This document shows positions 1-6,613 of a DNA stretch of 17,640 bases, piece after piece (within the stretch, counting starts at the first letter, position 1; each line of letters opens with the position of its first letter). The translations under genes and the position numbers were made by a program. Location: positions 1 through 17,640 of the forward strand of contig JAUXAI010000021.1 of NCBI GenBank assembly GCA_030619985.1, given 5' to 3'. The notes below the pieces were generated by a model, which did not search any database, was not told where the DNA came from, and saw only the letters and a list, made by a program, of their open reading frames with translations. Source of the DNA: a bacterium (GTDB lineage: Bacteria > UBP18 > UBA7526).

Positions 1-2
1 AT

Positions 3-1733
3 GCGGTCATCGCTGTCCCTGGCCAGTCAGTGATCATAAGGCACCTGAGACTCCCTTCTGGAGCAAGGGAGAGATTAGATCAGGTAATTAAGTTCGAGGC
101 CCAGAACCAGATCCCCTTCCCCTTAGATAAGGTGGGTATGGACTACCAGGCTCTGCCCGGGAAGGAGGGGGAAGAGGTAAAGGTCATCTTAGCTGCCATG
201 AAGCAGGAACTCATCGATGACCGTCTGGCTCTGGTTGAGGGGGCAGAACTTAGCTGTGTGGCGATGGACATCTCCTCCCTCGCCCTCTATAATGCCCTGA
301 GGTTCAGGAAGCCCCCTAAAGAGGCGGAGGTGGTAGCCTTGATAGACATCGGGGCCACGACCACAGACATCAGCATCCATCGGGATGGGGTGCTGGAGTT
401 CACCAGGAGCGCACCGGTAGCTGGGAATGATTTGACAGGGGCCATTCAGTATAAGCTCGGGGTATCCTTTAGCGAGGCGGAGAAGTTGAAGAGGGAAGAG
501 GGGGATGCCCTTTTCCAGGCACCTGAGAGACCTCCTGAAATTCCTTCCGTTCCGGAAAGACCACCAGAGGCTGCGCCCCCAGAGATTCCACCCACACCAG
601 AAAAACCACCTGAAAAACCGCCCGAAATACCTCCTGCACCCGAGAAACCACCAGAAGTTCCTCCTTCACCAGAGAAGCCGCCTGAAGTTCCACCTGCTCC
701 AGAGAAACCACCTGAAAAACCACCCGAGATACCTCCTGCACCCGAGAAACCACCAGAAGTTCCTCCCGCTCCCAATCCCACCTCCCAGGTAGCCAGTGCT
801 CTCTCTCCCGTATTAGAGAACCTATTCGCTGAGATCCGGCGCTCTTTGAACTACTATCGCTCCCAGCCAGGTGGGGCGGATATCACCAAGGTCATCCTCT
901 CTGGAGGGAGTGCCCGACTCAAGAACTTAGAGAGGTTCTTATCTCAGAGGCTCGGGGTTCCGGTTGAGATCGCCGATCCCCTATCTCAAATTAAATATGA
1001 CCCCGCTATCTTCAAATTGAAGGAGATACTGCCCTCCTTTAGCGTGGCAGTGGGATTGGCCTTGAGGGCCATTGAATTGGGCGAGGTAAGAATAAGCCTC
1101 CTTCCCCAGATCGTGAAGGAGAGGGTGCTCATCCAGGCCAGGAAGAGAAACCTCATGATTGCTGCTGGTCTGGGAGTGGCGATTATTATCTTCAGTGGCC
1201 TTCTATTTTTACAGAGGATTCAGCAGAGAGAGGCGAGATTGGCCCAGGTTGAAGCAGAACTGGAGAAGATAAAGGACATCGTTCCCAAGGTGGAGAAGCT
1301 TAAAAGAGAGAAGGCAGCGGTGGAGAAGAGAGAAAAGGTCATTACTGGATTACTTACTGAGAAAGCAAAATGGCTCGATGTTCTCTTGGAGATGACCAGG
1401 GTCTTTCCCTCCTCTATCTGGCTTAAGAACCTCTCTTTGCCAACAAAGGAGAGCGCCAGCATCTCTGCCCAGGCAGGTTCTGTAGAGGCGGTCTCCAACC
1501 TCATGATAAGGCTCAAGAGCTCACCCTATTTTGAAGAGATAAATCTGGGGAGCGTATCCACACCAAAGGAGGGTGAAGCGGTGAGCTTCCCCATGAAATG
1601 GAAGATCAAAAAGGTAATAAAGAGGATGGAAGAGGAACCTGCAACCGCAGAGACCGCAGAGTCCGCAGAGGAAAAGAAGAAGGTCGGTCTAAGAGAGAGG
1701 CTTAAGGAGAAAAAAGAGGAATTGGAGGAGTAA
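3..1733 (+). CDS. pilM: PilM-PilN fusion protein, type IV pilus inner-membrane platform (5' partial)
   Basis: This protein joins the cytoplasmic actin-like PilM to the bitopic PilN, which normally bind each other in the T4P alignment complex. The frame is open to the window edge. The codons before the GTG at 30 read AVIAVPGQSVIIRH, a typical internal PilM segment, so the true start lies upstream and GTG 30 is not the start. The PilM part shows the nucleotide-binding motif IDIGATTTDI at 342-371 and the later ILSGGSARLKN motif near 894-926. A Pro/Glu-rich insert (about 519-780) interrupts PilM before the conserved segment that begins EIRRSLNYY. The PilN part starts at VRISLLPQ (about 1086). It has a membrane helix at about 1149-1214, a charged coiled coil, and a small alpha/beta domain containing WLDVLLEM and SIWLKNLSL. 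The tail is Lys/Glu-rich. PilM and PilN are usually separate genes; I see no stop or restart between them. The family call is firm, and the fusion is directly visible. Confidence 0.93.
   Translation, partial: AVIAVPGQSVIIRHLRLPSGARERLDQVIKFEAQNQIPFPLDKVGMDYQALPGKEGEEVKVILAAMKQELIDDRLALVEGAELSCVAMDISSLALYNALRFRKPPKEAEVVALIDIGATTTDISIHRDGVLEFTRSAPVAGNDLTGAIQYKLGVSFSEAEKLKREEGDALFQAPERPPEIPSVPERPPEAAPPEIPPTPEKPPEKPPEIPPAPEKPPEVPPSPEKPPEVPPAPEKPPEKPPEIPPAPEKPPEVPPAPNPTSQVASALSPVLENLFAEIRRSLNYYRSQPGGADITKVILSGGSARLKNLERFLSQRLGVPVEIADPLSQIKYDPAIFKLKEILPSFSVAVGLALRAIELGEVRISLLPQIVKERVLIQARKRNLMIAAGLGVAIIIFSGLLFLQRIQQREARLAQVEAELEKIKDIVPKVEKLKREKAAVEKREKVITGLLTEKAKWLDVLLEMTRVFPSSIWLKNLSLPTKESASISAQAGSVEAVSNLMIRLKSSPYFEEINLGSVSTPKEGEAVSFPMKWKIKKVIKRMEEEPATAETAESAEEKKKVGLRERLKEKKEELEE
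519..780 (+). repeat. Pro/Glu tandem repeat inside the PilM domain
   Basis: Codons here repeat PEKPPE, PPEVPP and PPEIPPAP units. A stretch of about 68 bases at 597-664 recurs almost unchanged at 699-766, an offset of 102 bases (34 codons), so the array grew by in-frame duplication. It lies between the conserved PilM segment ending AEKLKREEGDALF and the one beginning SPVLENLFAEIRR. The insert is likely an extended, rigid polyproline-type loop. Glycine-rich frames on the opposite strand are shadows of this repeat. Confidence 0.9.
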
Positions 1734-1923
1734 ATGAATCCCGCCCCTCTTTGTAATTCGTTGAGAAATCGATATAATAAAGACGCCTCCGCTAAAGGCG
1801 GAGAACTTTGTTATTCCCCCGCGTCTTTAGTAGACGAGGCAAGCGGAGCGCGTCGTCATAATAAAAATAATCTCGTACTATTTAAAATAACAAATTGTAC
1901 CACAGAAGGAGGGGCGGGATGAA
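1734..1923 (+). repeat. Palindromic spacer element whose right end supplies the pilO ribosome binding site and abuts its start
   Basis: The spacer begins right after the pilMN stop. ATCCCGCCCCTC at 1738-1749 is the exact reverse complement of GAGGGGCGGGAT at 1909-1920. The right arm contains the Shine-Dalgarno GGAGGGG and the first two bases of the pilO ATG. ATGAA occurs immediately at the left end (1734-1738) and again at the right end (1919-1923), like a 5-base target duplication. Nested inside are AAAGACGC (1779-1786) with GCGTCTTT (1821-1828), a CTCCGC/GCGGAG hairpin (1787-1803) and a CGTCT/AGACG hairpin. Removing one ATGAA plus the element would place GGAGGAG, at the end of pilMN, five bases before ATGAAG. 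A short reading frame here (MNPAPLCN...) looks non-coding. The element at 17441-17567 has matching ends. Confidence 0.7.
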
Positions 1924-2458
1924 GCTCAATCCCCGGGATAGAAAATTGCTCATCTTCATGGGAGTAATCATTATCTTAGCAGCGGGCTACTATTTTCTAT
2001 ATATAACTCCTCGGTCCCCGGCCAGTAGGTGGAAAGAGGCCAATGAGAAACTGGCCAAGAAGGAGGCCCAGTTCAAGGAGGCCCAGGCAGCAGCCAGGAT
2101 GGAGGAGAAGTTGGAGAGGGACTACTTCGAGGCCCAGACGAGGCTGAAATTTGCCAAGGGGAGGCTACCCAAGGAGGAAGGACTACCTAAGCTACTAAAG
2201 GATGTCTACAGGATGGGAAGGGATTCTGGAGCAACCATTCTCTCCTTCGGCCCGGGAGCTCTCCAGCCAAAGGAATATTATAAGGTCAAGCCCATATCCT
2301 TGAGTCTGAAGTGCGATCTCCCCTCCCTAGCTAAATTTCTTTATAAGATTGAAAAATCAGAGCGGCTACTCGATGTTCAAAGTATGACCATCACCTCTGA
2401 TGCTAAGGGGAACCTGAGCGTCAGCCTTAAACTGGCTACCTTTGTCTATATGGAGTAG
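1919..2458 (+). CDS. pilO: PilO, type IV pilus inner-membrane alignment protein
   Basis: The product is 179 residues with the PilO layout: a short cytoplasmic start (MKLNPRDRK), one membrane helix at about 10-30, a periplasmic coiled coil (about 38-85), and a small ferredoxin-like domain containing YYKVKPISLSLKCDLPSLA and the core FLYKIEKSERLLDV. PilO normally pairs with PilN through the coiled coil and fixes the spacing of the envelope-spanning complex. I chose ATG 1919 because GGAGGGG lies just upstream. A TTG at 1895 is also in frame, but it would add a non-conserved MYHRRRGG inside the repeat element. The gene follows pilMN in the usual M-N-O order, although a 185-base palindromic spacer separates them. 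Confidence 0.9.
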   Translation: MKLNPRDRKLLIFMGVIIILAAGYYFLYITPRSPASRWKEANEKLAKKEAQFKEAQAAARMEEKLERDYFEAQTRLKFAKGRLPKEEGLPKLLKDVYRMGRDSGATILSFGPGALQPKEYYKVKPISLSLKCDLPSLAKFLYKIEKSERLLDVQSMTITSDAKGNLSVSLKLATFVYME

Positions 2459-2594
2459 TGAAGTAACCAGCAAGATAGAGTTTACGGTTAACGGTGTACG
2501 GTTTACGGTAAAAGACGGTAAACGGTAAACAGCGACCCCGATGAATCGGGGGAGCGGGTAAACCGTAAACTATCCGAATGGAGTGAGGAAAAAA
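2459..2594 (+). repeat. Dyad of degenerate TTTACGGT repeats between pilO and the pilP-like gene
   Basis: The left arm (about 2476-2530) is a run of 7-8-base words such as TTTACGGT, TTAACGG, TGTACGG and AAACGGT. The right arm (2557-2572) reads GGTAAACCGTAAACTA, the inverse of the same word. The centre holds CAGCGACCC (2530-2538) and a CCCCGATGAATCGGGG hairpin (2535-2550). The left end GAAGTAACCAG (2460-2470) and right end CCGAATGGAGTGAGG (2574-2588) closely match the ends of the spacer at 16094-16337. The right end provides the Shine-Dalgarno of the next gene. Confidence 0.75.
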
Positions 2595-3494
2595 ATGGCA
2601 GTAGATATTAAAAAGGTCCTTAGCAGTTTGAAGGAGCGAAAAGAGACCATGCTCGTCTGGGGATTGGGAGTCGTTGTCCTCTCTCTAGGGGTCTTTATCC
2701 TCATCGGTTATATCAGGGGGGTCTCCCCTCCTCCCATCTTGGAGGTGGTTGTCAGAAGAAAGAAACCCCTGAAAAGCAAGGAAGAGATCATTGCCCAGCT
2801 CAAGGAGGCCCAGAAGATACCTCCCTTTGTTGACTATCACCATATCCTGACCAAAAACCTCTTCATGCAGTCCAGAATGGCCCGGATTGAAGGGGAAAGG
2901 ATAGTAGGAGTAGGGGGTTTTGTCCTGAGGGGGATCATAGAGAGACCGGAAATGAAAAGAATCGCCGCCCTCATTCAGGATCCAGGAGGCGAGGCCCATA
3001 TTGTGGAGGCTGGCCAGATGATTGGCACCAGTGAAGTGAAGGTAGTGGCTATTGACTTCAAGAACCAGAGCGTGGCCCTCATGGGCAAGGACTGGGAGAA
3101 ACCCCAGGTCATCAGGCTGGCCAGAGAAGCCCTGGGAGAGAAGGCCCTGATCACCTTCCGGCCGAGCGAAAAGAAGAAAGAAGTAGAAAAGCCAAAGGAG
3201 GTCACAGAAGAAGAGGCGAAGAAAGCCATGGATGCTGCAAAACTGGCCATGAGTAAGGCCGACTCCAGCATTGTCGATGCCTCTACGGCAACAGATACCT
3301 CGGAAGCCATAGAGGAAAGGGACGTTGCTAAAAAGAAGTTAAAGGAGGCTCAGGAAGCATATCTCACCAAGGACTATGCTACAACGAGGGATCTGGCTCT
3401 TGAGGCGGAGAAGCTGGCCAAGGAAGCAGTGGAATTAGTGGAGGAAGCTGAGACTGAGGCAGAAGAAGAGGAAGAGGAAGAAGAAGAGGAATAA
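2595..3494 (+). CDS. PilP/GspC-like inner-membrane pilus protein with acidic helical tail
   Basis: This sits where pilP is expected, after pilO. The product is 299 residues from ATG 2595, which has GGAGTGAGG seven bases upstream. GTG 2583 is in frame but falls inside that ribosome binding site. After MAVDIKKVLSSL there is one membrane helix (about 18-40), then a Pro-rich linker and a Lys/Glu-rich helix. A homology-region-like beta domain follows at about 85-180 (LTKNLF, GGFVLRGII, RIAALIQDPGG, VEAGQMIG), typical of PilP and GspC proteins that contact the secretin N0 domain. The last 100 residues are helical and Ala/Lys/Glu-rich, resembling DUF4398-type periplasmic repeats. The protein ends in a run of glutamates. 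The tail is not part of classical PilP, which is a shorter lipoprotein. Function by position and fold: likely. Exact orthology: uncertain. Confidence 0.7.
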   Translation: MAVDIKKVLSSLKERKETMLVWGLGVVVLSLGVFILIGYIRGVSPPPILEVVVRRKKPLKSKEEIIAQLKEAQKIPPFVDYHHILTKNLFMQSRMARIEGERIVGVGGFVLRGIIERPEMKRIAALIQDPGGEAHIVEAGQMIGTSEVKVVAIDFKNQSVALMGKDWEKPQVIRLAREALGEKALITFRPSEKKKEVEKPKEVTEEEAKKAMDAAKLAMSKADSSIVDASTATDTSEAIEERDVAKKKLKEAQEAYLTKDYATTRDLALEAEKLAKEAVELVEEAETEAEEEEEEEEEE

Positions 3495-3515
3495 AGTGGA
3501 GAAAGGAGTAAAATC

Positions 3516-4733
3516 ATGATGAAGAAAATAGCATCAGGAGTCTTATTAATTCTATTGAGCCTTTTATTGAATGTTGCTATTTTTGGAGCAGGGGAGGTAG
3601 TCATCGTACCTGCCAGCCTGGATCACTTCTCGGTAACGGCACCCAGTGAGGTTACTGCGGGAAAGCTCTTCCCAGTAACCATTACTGCCTGTGATTTCTT
3701 CGGGAATATAGTCACTGACTACCGCCTCTCTGGTAAGGGAGTGAAGATAACCACCAGCGGGGTGGGGAAGATTGTCCCAGAGAGGGTCGCTCCCTTAGAA
3801 TTTAAGGATGGAGTAGTTCAGGTGAGCCTCACCTATGATCGGGCGCAGGATATCCTCCTCATCTCTACTGAGATAGAAGGGAAGGCCAGGGGGAGGAGCA
3901 CTACCATAACCGTCCTTCCCTCCAAACTGGATCATTTTGTGCTTACCGTTCCCAGGGAGGCCAGGGCCGGGCAGGAGTTTACCATCTTCATCAGTGCCCG
4001 GGATGCCTTTGGGAATATTATCTCTGATTATTCCAGTAAGGGAAAGGAGCTCTCCCTCTTCGCTTCTGGGGAGGGGAGACTCAATCCCTCCAAGGTAGAA
4101 GTTACCCAATTTAAAGAAGGGGTTACTTCCCTTAACCTCACCTACAATAAAGCTCAGAAGATCACCCTCACCTGTAAGGAGGAGGGAGAGAAGGCAGAAG
4201 GGGTTTCTTCTTCTCTGATCATAAGGCCAGGGGTATTCGATCACTTCCTTTTATCCTGTGCTCCTTCTGCCCGAGCCGGGAAAAGCTTCGAAGCCACCAT
4301 TACTGCCTGCGATTCATTCGGGAATGTGGTGACTGACTATCAAGCCACAGGGAAGGGAGCCCTTCTTTCCGTAACAGGAAGCGGAAAACTCAATCCTTCC
4401 CAGATTCCTGCCTCTCAGTTTATAGATGGAGCGGCCAAGGTCAGGCTCTCCTATGACAGAGCAGAACCCATCACCATTAGTGCTAAGGAGGCTGTTCTAA
4501 AAGCAAGACCGGAGGTAAAAGAGGGGGTTTCCATCACTGTGGCAGGAAGGGAAGTCATGGTTGAGAGGATAGATAAGACCAATGGCTGGGCCTACATCAG
4601 GGATGAGATAAGGTATGTCAACATCAGGATGGATAGCGATGTTCAAGATGTCTGGAGGGAGGTTCCCAGGGAAAAAACCCCGGAGACCTACCAAGCCATT
4701 CAGAAACTCTTGAGGAAGAGAGGAGCTCAGTGA
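3516..4733 (+). CDS. Exported protein with three Ig-like repeats, unknown role in the pilus locus
   Basis: The product is 405 residues. A signal peptide or anchor (about 1-24) is followed by three tandem domains starting with DHF at residues 36, 139 and 242, a period of exactly 103. Each repeat carries a basic or small residue pair then AG, followed by I/VxARDxFGN or TACDxFGN, V/ISDY and later LTYxxAQ or LSYDRAE. This resembles invasin/Big-type bacterial Ig domains found in surface proteins. The last 65 residues (GREVMVERIDKTNGWAY onward) form a separate non-repeat module ending in a basic helix. The start at ATG 3516 has AAAGGAG eight bases upstream, and the spacer to the previous gene is 21 bases. 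The stop overlaps the start of the next gene (GTGA), so they are translationally coupled. A scaffold or adhesive role on the pilus machine is inference only. Confidence 0.75.
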   Translation: MMKKIASGVLLILLSLLLNVAIFGAGEVVIVPASLDHFSVTAPSEVTAGKLFPVTITACDFFGNIVTDYRLSGKGVKITTSGVGKIVPERVAPLEFKDGVVQVSLTYDRAQDILLISTEIEGKARGRSTTITVLPSKLDHFVLTVPREARAGQEFTIFISARDAFGNIISDYSSKGKELSLFASGEGRLNPSKVEVTQFKEGVTSLNLTYNKAQKITLTCKEEGEKAEGVSSSLIIRPGVFDHFLLSCAPSARAGKSFEATITACDSFGNVVTDYQATGKGALLSVTGSGKLNPSQIPASQFIDGAAKVRLSYDRAEPITISAKEAVLKARPEVKEGVSITVAGREVMVERIDKTNGWAYIRDEIRYVNIRMDSDVQDVWREVPREKTPETYQAIQKLLRKRGAQ

Positions 4734-6085
4734 CTAAGAAACTGACCGTTGTTTTACTCGCTATTCTCCTTTCATTATCCCTTCTTTCCAGTGAGTCATC
4801 CTCTCAGGAAATAGTCCGTCCGTTGGAGACGGTCTGTCCGTCAGAGACGGACAGATGGAAGGAGGACATCCTCATCCTTCTCAAGGTTGTCAAGACTGTG
4901 GGAGATTATAAAGACCTTGTGGAACTCATCGAAGTTGCTCCTTCCCTGAAGGAGGACCCGGAAATAAGGAAAGCCTATATCACTTTTGCTCCTAAAGGGA
5001 TGAGTCCCCCCAGCTGGGCAAGGGAAGAGAGGGTAGAAAAGGTAAAGGCCAAGGGAGTAGCAAAGGTGGAAGAGATTAAGGAGCCTGAAGAAAAGCGGGA
5101 GATAGAGATACCGAAGAAGATTGCAACCGCAGAAGCGCAAAAGGAAAAGGAAAGACGCAAAAGGGAAGAAGGGCCCGCACCTCTTGCTATAGAAGCAGAG
5201 ATAGAGAAAAAAGAAGCCCGGCCCCTGACAAAAGAAGAGAAGAAAGAAATCAGGAAGCACTACCTGATAGGAAAGAGATACTACAATGCTCAGGAGGATA
5301 GGAAAGCCATTGAGGAATTTAAAAAGGCGCTTGCCTTAGAGCCTACCCACAAGAAAGCAATTAGATATCTCTCCGAGAGCCACTATCATTTGGGCAGGAA
5401 ATATTACAGAGATGAGGATTATCAAAAGGCGAAGCATGAGTTTGAGAACGCCCTGGATAGGAACCCCGAACATAAGAAGGCCAAAGAATACTTCACTGAA
5501 TCCCAAGCAAGAATAGAGGGAGAGGAAAGGGCTCGGGTTGAAGAGGCACGAAGAATTGCTCTGGAGGTAGCAGAACAGGAGAAGGTTCGGGAGGAACCTC
5601 TTAAAATAGAATCCCTTGAGAAAGTCGAAGTAGTGACCGAAGGTCCTCCAGAGAAGATTGCAATCGCAGAAGAAGCCCTGGCAAAGGAAGAGATTGAGGT
5701 AAAGGTGGAAAAGGAGTTAGGAATCATCCCTACCCCTCTTCCCAAAGGAGCCAAGGTTATCCACTCTACAGATGTGGTTAGCGGGGTGAAGGCAGAAATG
5801 GTTGAAGGAAAGATGAGGGTAACCATCACCCTCTCTGGCGAGAGGAAGTATACGGTATCTGAGAGGGGGCGACCACCTGCCATAGTCATCGATATCCCCC
5901 ATACCATAAATGCTGTCTTTCCCGGAAGGGTAATGGTCAATCAGGGAGGGGTGAGAACGGTAGAGGTAATTCAGCATCGCGCAGTTCCCTTTGATGGAAC
6001 ACGAGTAATAATAAGGCTCTCCCGCTTTAAAGAATACGAGGTAAAGAGCAAAGAAAACGAAATCCATGTTGAGTTTGAGGAATGA
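4730..6085 (+). CDS. Exported TPR-AMIN domain protein
   Basis: The product is 451 residues, starting at GTG 4730, which overlaps the previous stop as GTGA and has GGAG upstream. A signal peptide covers about 1-25. A Lys/Glu-rich region (about 100-170) precedes two TPR units at about 173-254 (YLIGKRYYNAQEDRKAIEEF and YHLGRKYYRDEDYQKAKHEF, each followed by a xLxxxPxHKKA turn). A second charged linker leads to a C-terminal AMIN domain (about 342-449) with VEGKMRVTITLSGERKY, IVIDIPH and TRVIIRLS strands. AMIN domains bind peptidoglycan and are usually at the N-terminus of PilQ, which here also has its own. A periplasmic helper that anchors the pilus complex to the wall is a reasonable inference. 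The early mature region is encoded by two small palindromes (see 4820-4854). Confidence 0.8.
   Translation: MTKKLTVVLLAILLSLSLLSSESSSQEIVRPLETVCPSETDRWKEDILILLKVVKTVGDYKDLVELIEVAPSLKEDPEIRKAYITFAPKGMSPPSWAREERVEKVKAKGVAKVEEIKEPEEKREIEIPKKIATAEAQKEKERRKREEGPAPLAIEAEIEKKEARPLTKEEKKEIRKHYLIGKRYYNAQEDRKAIEEFKKALALEPTHKKAIRYLSESHYHLGRKYYRDEDYQKAKHEFENALDRNPEHKKAKEYFTESQARIEGEERARVEEARRIALEVAEQEKVREEPLKIESLEKVEVVTEGPPEKIAIAEEALAKEEIEVKVEKELGIIPTPLPKGAKVIHSTDVVSGVKAEMVEGKMRVTITLSGERKYTVSERGRPPAIVIDIPHTINAVFPGRVMVNQGGVRTVEVIQHRAVPFDGTRVIIRLSRFKEYEVKSKENEIHVEFEE
4820..4854 (+). repeat. Paired CCGTC-GACGG palindromes within coding sequence
   Basis: CTGTCCGTC (4834-4842) and GACGGACAG (4846-4854) form a perfect nine-base stem around AGA. 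Just before it, CCGTT and GACGG (4820-4832) form a similar smaller hairpin. Both sit in frame near the signal-peptide cleavage region of the TPR-AMIN gene, encoding PLETVCPSETDR. A related CCGTC-TGT-GACGG lies at 9681-9693. Confidence 0.65.
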
Positions 6086-6088
6086 TTA

Positions 6089-6613
6089 ATGGCTAAGCCA
6101 TCCCTTTGGGAGAAGATAGTAGTCCTCTCTTTTATAGCCACTTTTATGGTGGGCGCCCTCTGGGCAGAGGAACCCATCGAGTTAAAGAGTAGTCATTTTG
6201 GAGAGACTCGAGAGGAATCCCACTGGTTAACAATAGAGATAGACGAAGAGGGGGAGATTTCAGAAGAGGAGCCAGTGGAAAAGGAGAAGAGGGAGAGTAG
6301 CCCCCTTCAGTTAAAGAGGAAATCCTCCTATCCCAAACTCCCTCTTTTGAAGTCCCTTCCCCTCTCTGGAATGAAGGCCAATAAAAAGATTATCTCCCGA
6401 CTGCTTAAGGATTTGAAGAGCAAAAACCCCGCCCTCCGCTGTTGGGCAGCAAGGAGCCTGGGAGAACTGGATATCCAGAAGGAGCGAGGCAAGGCAATAA
6501 GGGCTCTCAAAAAGGCCTTTAGAAAGGAGAAACATCCTCAGGTGAAGGAAGCAATAAAGGAGGTACTATTGAAATTAGAGGGCGAACTCCCAGAAACGAA
6601 GGCCTTTCTATGA
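6089..6613 (+). CDS. Small exported HEAT-repeat protein
   Basis: The product is 174 residues, starting at ATG 6089 three bases after the previous stop, with GAGG eight bases upstream. Residues 1-26 form a signal peptide ending near ALWAEE. A low-complexity acidic stretch (about 45-75) follows. The C-terminal 75 residues contain two HEAT/PBS-type helical repeats: LLKDLKSKNPALRCWAARSLGEL and ALKKAFRKEKHPQVKEAIKEVLLKL read as paired amphipathic helices with the usual Asn-Pro and Arg-Ala-Ala turn pattern. HEAT repeats mediate protein contacts, so an adaptor role is plausible, but no function can be assigned. Its stop overlaps the next start as ATGA, which implies coupled translation with the barrel protein. 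Confidence 0.7.
   Translation: MAKPSLWEKIVVLSFIATFMVGALWAEEPIELKSSHFGETREESHWLTIEIDEEGEISEEEPVEKEKRESSPLQLKRKSSYPKLPLLKSLPLSGMKANKKIISRLLKDLKSKNPALRCWAARSLGELDIQKERGKAIRALKKAFRKEKHPQVKEAIKEVLLKLEGELPETKAFL

Noticed and set aside
446-792. Glycine-rich and basic reading frames on both strands over 446-792
   Set aside because: They are other-frame readings of the Pro/Glu repeat in PilM. There is no ribosome binding site or domain.
1734-1922. A 62-codon frame between pilMN and pilO
   Set aside because: It consists wholly of the palindromic element, its composition is not protein-like, and it overlaps the pilO start.
2476-2572. CRISPR array at the TTTACGGT repeats, and similarly at 7516-7680 and 16094-16337
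   Set aside because: The repeats are 7-9 bases, degenerate, lack spacers of constant length, and reverse orientation at a centre.
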